A stretch of DNA of 64,000 nucleotides, from contig NZ_WHUF01000001.1 of assembly GCF_009380165.1 (NCBI RefSeq), positions 62,001 through 126,000 on the forward strand, written 5' to 3'. Position numbers and translations under genes: made by a program. Positions 62,720 to 64,000 of the stretch are shown here, one piece after another (within the stretch, counting starts at the first letter, position 1; each line of letters begins with the position of its first letter). Source of the stretch: Rugamonas rivuli (GTDB taxonomy: Bacteria; Pseudomonadota; Gammaproteobacteria; Burkholderiales; Burkholderiaceae_D). The notes beneath the pieces were generated by a model that worked only from the letters and a program-made list of their open reading frames with translations, was not told the origin of the DNA and made no database searches.

Positions 62720-63925
62720 ATGGATATCGCGCAGTTGCACTTTCTGGTAGCCGAAGGGGATCAGGTACAACGGCATGCGCTGGCCGATATCCTGGTGCAC
62801 CTGGGCGTGGGCCGCATCACGCAGGCGCCCGACGGCCATACTGCACTGCGCCATTTCAGCGCCGGCATCACGCCTAAAGTCGATATCGCCATCATCGACC
62901 TGGCCCTCCCGGGCATGGATGCGCTGGAGCTGATACGCCGCCTGGCCGACGCCAAATCGCGCGTCGGCGTGCTGGTGGTGGGGGCGCAGTCCAACGCGGT
63001 GTTGTTTTCGGTGGAGACCATGGCGGCCGCCTACGGCATCAATATGCTGGGCGCGATCGGCAAGCCGGTGATCGGCAGCCGGCTGGAAGCGCTGATCGCC
63101 AACTACCTGGAGCCGGAACAGGCGCATACCGCTTCATCGCGCGCGCAGGTGCCGCCGATCTCGTTCGCCGAGGTGGGGCAGGGCTTGCAGATGCGCGAGT
63201 TCGATCCCTTCTTCCAACCCAAGATCGAGCTGGAGACGGGGCAGGTCAAGGGACTGGAGATGTTCGCCCGCTGGCGCCATCCGCTGTATGGCGTGCTGGG
63301 GCCGGCGTCGTTCATGCAGGTGCTGGAGGATAACCGCCGCATCGATTTCCTCGACTGGAGCATGATCGAGAAGTCGGTGGCTGCCTGCCGCACGCTGCAC
63401 GACCAGGGCATACCGATTTCGTTTTCCATCAATGTCGACCAGGGCACGCTGGCGCATCCGCAGTTCATGGAGCAGATCTCAGCCTGCCTGGAGCGGCATC
63501 GCATCATGCCCGACTACATCACCTTCGAGATGACCGAGTCGGCGGTGCTGACCACCGATCCGCATTTCCTGGAGCGGCTGCTGCGCTTGCGCATGAAGGG
63601 CTTCGGCTTGGCCATCGACGACTACGGCACGGGGCGCAGCAACCTGCAGCTGCTGGCGCGCATCCCGTTCTCCGAATTGAAGATCGACCGCAGCTTTGTC
63701 GACGGCGCTTCCAAGAAGCAGGCCATCGGCACGGTGCTGCGCTCCTGCCTCGGCCTGGCGCGTAGCCTGGACCGGCGCTCGGTGGCGGTCGGCGTCGAGA
63801 CCAAGCAGGATTGGGATTTCCTGCAAGGGTTGGGCTGCACCTATGCGCAGGGCTATTACATCGCCAAGCCGATGCCGGTCGAAGAGTTCCCTGCCTGGCT
63901 GGCTGATTGGCAACATTTCTTCTAA
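62720..63925 (+). CDS. Receiver plus degenerate EAL-domain protein
   Basis: A 401-residue protein with an N-terminal receiver-like domain (Asp60 in IIDLALPGMD) and a C-terminal EAL domain (about 150-398). The EAL motif itself is E180-M-F. IDDYGTG (Asp300/Asp301), LKIDRSFV and QGYYIAKP are kept, but the general-base Glu of the EGVE motif is Val357 (VAVGVET). By comparison with RocR (Glu175, Glu352), c-di-GMP hydrolysis is unlikely; a binding or signalling role is more probable. I chose the ATG at 62720 with GGAG 7 bp upstream. Confidence 0.92.
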   Translation: MDIAQLHFLVAEGDQVQRHALADILVHLGVGRITQAPDGHTALRHFSAGITPKVDIAIIDLALPGMDALELIRRLADAKSRVGVLVVGAQSNAVLFSVETMAAAYGINMLGAIGKPVIGSRLEALIANYLEPEQAHTASSRAQVPPISFAEVGQGLQMREFDPFFQPKIELETGQVKGLEMFARWRHPLYGVLGPASFMQVLEDNRRIDFLDWSMIEKSVAACRTLHDQGIPISFSINVDQGTLAHPQFMEQISACLERHRIMPDYITFEMTESAVLTTDPHFLERLLRLRMKGFGLAIDDYGTGRSNLQLLARIPFSELKIDRSFVDGASKKQAIGTVLRSCLGLARSLDRRSVAVGVETKQDWDFLQGLGCTYAQGYYIAKPMPVEEFPAWLADWQHFF

Positions 63926-63926
63926 G

Positions 63927-63958
63927 CGCAGCGGGCGCGGCCCGCTGCGTTCGGTTTG
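63927..63958 (+). terminator. Hairpin terminator after the EAL gene
   Basis: Perfect 10 bp arms CGCAGCGGGC (63927-63936) and GCCCGCTGCG (63940-63949) with a 3-base loop, then TTCGGTTTG. It begins 2 bp after the stop. The T-run is poor, so efficiency is uncertain. Confidence 0.6.
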
Positions 63959-64000
63959 CGCGCCGTCAAATACCTAAGGCCGTTAGAAAAGCACACTGAA

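Overview
The window is chromosomal DNA of a high-GC betaproteobacterium, most likely Oxalobacteraceae (Massilia/Duganella/Rugamonas type). This rests on the gene order rpsB-tsf-pyrH-frr-uppS-cdsA-dxr-rseP-bamA-skp-lpxD-fabZ-lpxA-lpxB-rnhB, the smc-zipA-ligA block, an MHFG-type PEP-CTERM protein and several chemoreceptors. I saw no rRNA, tRNA, CRISPR array, transposase, prophage or plasmid gene. The genus is an inference.

Layout. 1-3 kb: the end of a chemoreceptor gene, then an ArsR-type regulator with small membrane proteins. 3-8 kb: glycine cleavage operon gcvT-gcvH-gcvP on the minus strand behind a tandem glycine riboswitch and a clear sigma-70 promoter. 8-15.8 kb: an orphan ClpP-fold protease, a second chemoreceptor, a DUF1631 protein, a GST-LysE pair and a PAP2 phosphatase. 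15.9-25.3 kb: smc, zipA, ligA, galU, def and a KirBac potassium channel, all rightward and tightly packed. 25.3-28 kb: four poorly known genes, including a shortened S41 peptidase. 28-34.7 kb: outer-membrane porin plus urtABCDE, the urea ABC importer. 34.7-41.4 kb: a TRIC channel, then a two-component pair in which the sensor is a full NCS1-type transporter fused to a Cys-rich module, a histidine kinase and a receiver; a YcgR/PilZ protein lies upstream. 41.5-46.7 kb: rRNA pseudouridine synthase, glnD, map and the PEP-CTERM protein. 47-64 kb: the translation, isoprenoid and envelope cluster, ending in an RNA methyltransferase and a receiver-EAL protein.

How the genes connect. Three nitrogen functions lie within 20 kb: urea import, the NCS1-fused sensor (a candidate transporter-receptor for nucleobase-like compounds) and glnD, the PII uridylyltransferase. 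No urease genes are present here. The 47-61 kb cluster couples translation factors to undecaprenyl-phosphate, CDP-diacylglycerol, outer-membrane protein assembly and lipid A synthesis. Signalling is a second theme: two chemoreceptors, a PilZ protein and an EAL protein that appears catalytically dead.

The best candidate for an under-described system is the NCS1 transporter/histidine-kinase fusion with its overlapping LuxR-type response regulator gene (36.2-40.6 kb). Others are the receiver-EAL protein lacking its general base, a duplicated helix-hairpin-helix unit inside LigA, a long inverted repeat before the DUF1631 gene, and a palindromic repeat between frr and uppS. Domain and motif calls were made by eye; no database search was run.
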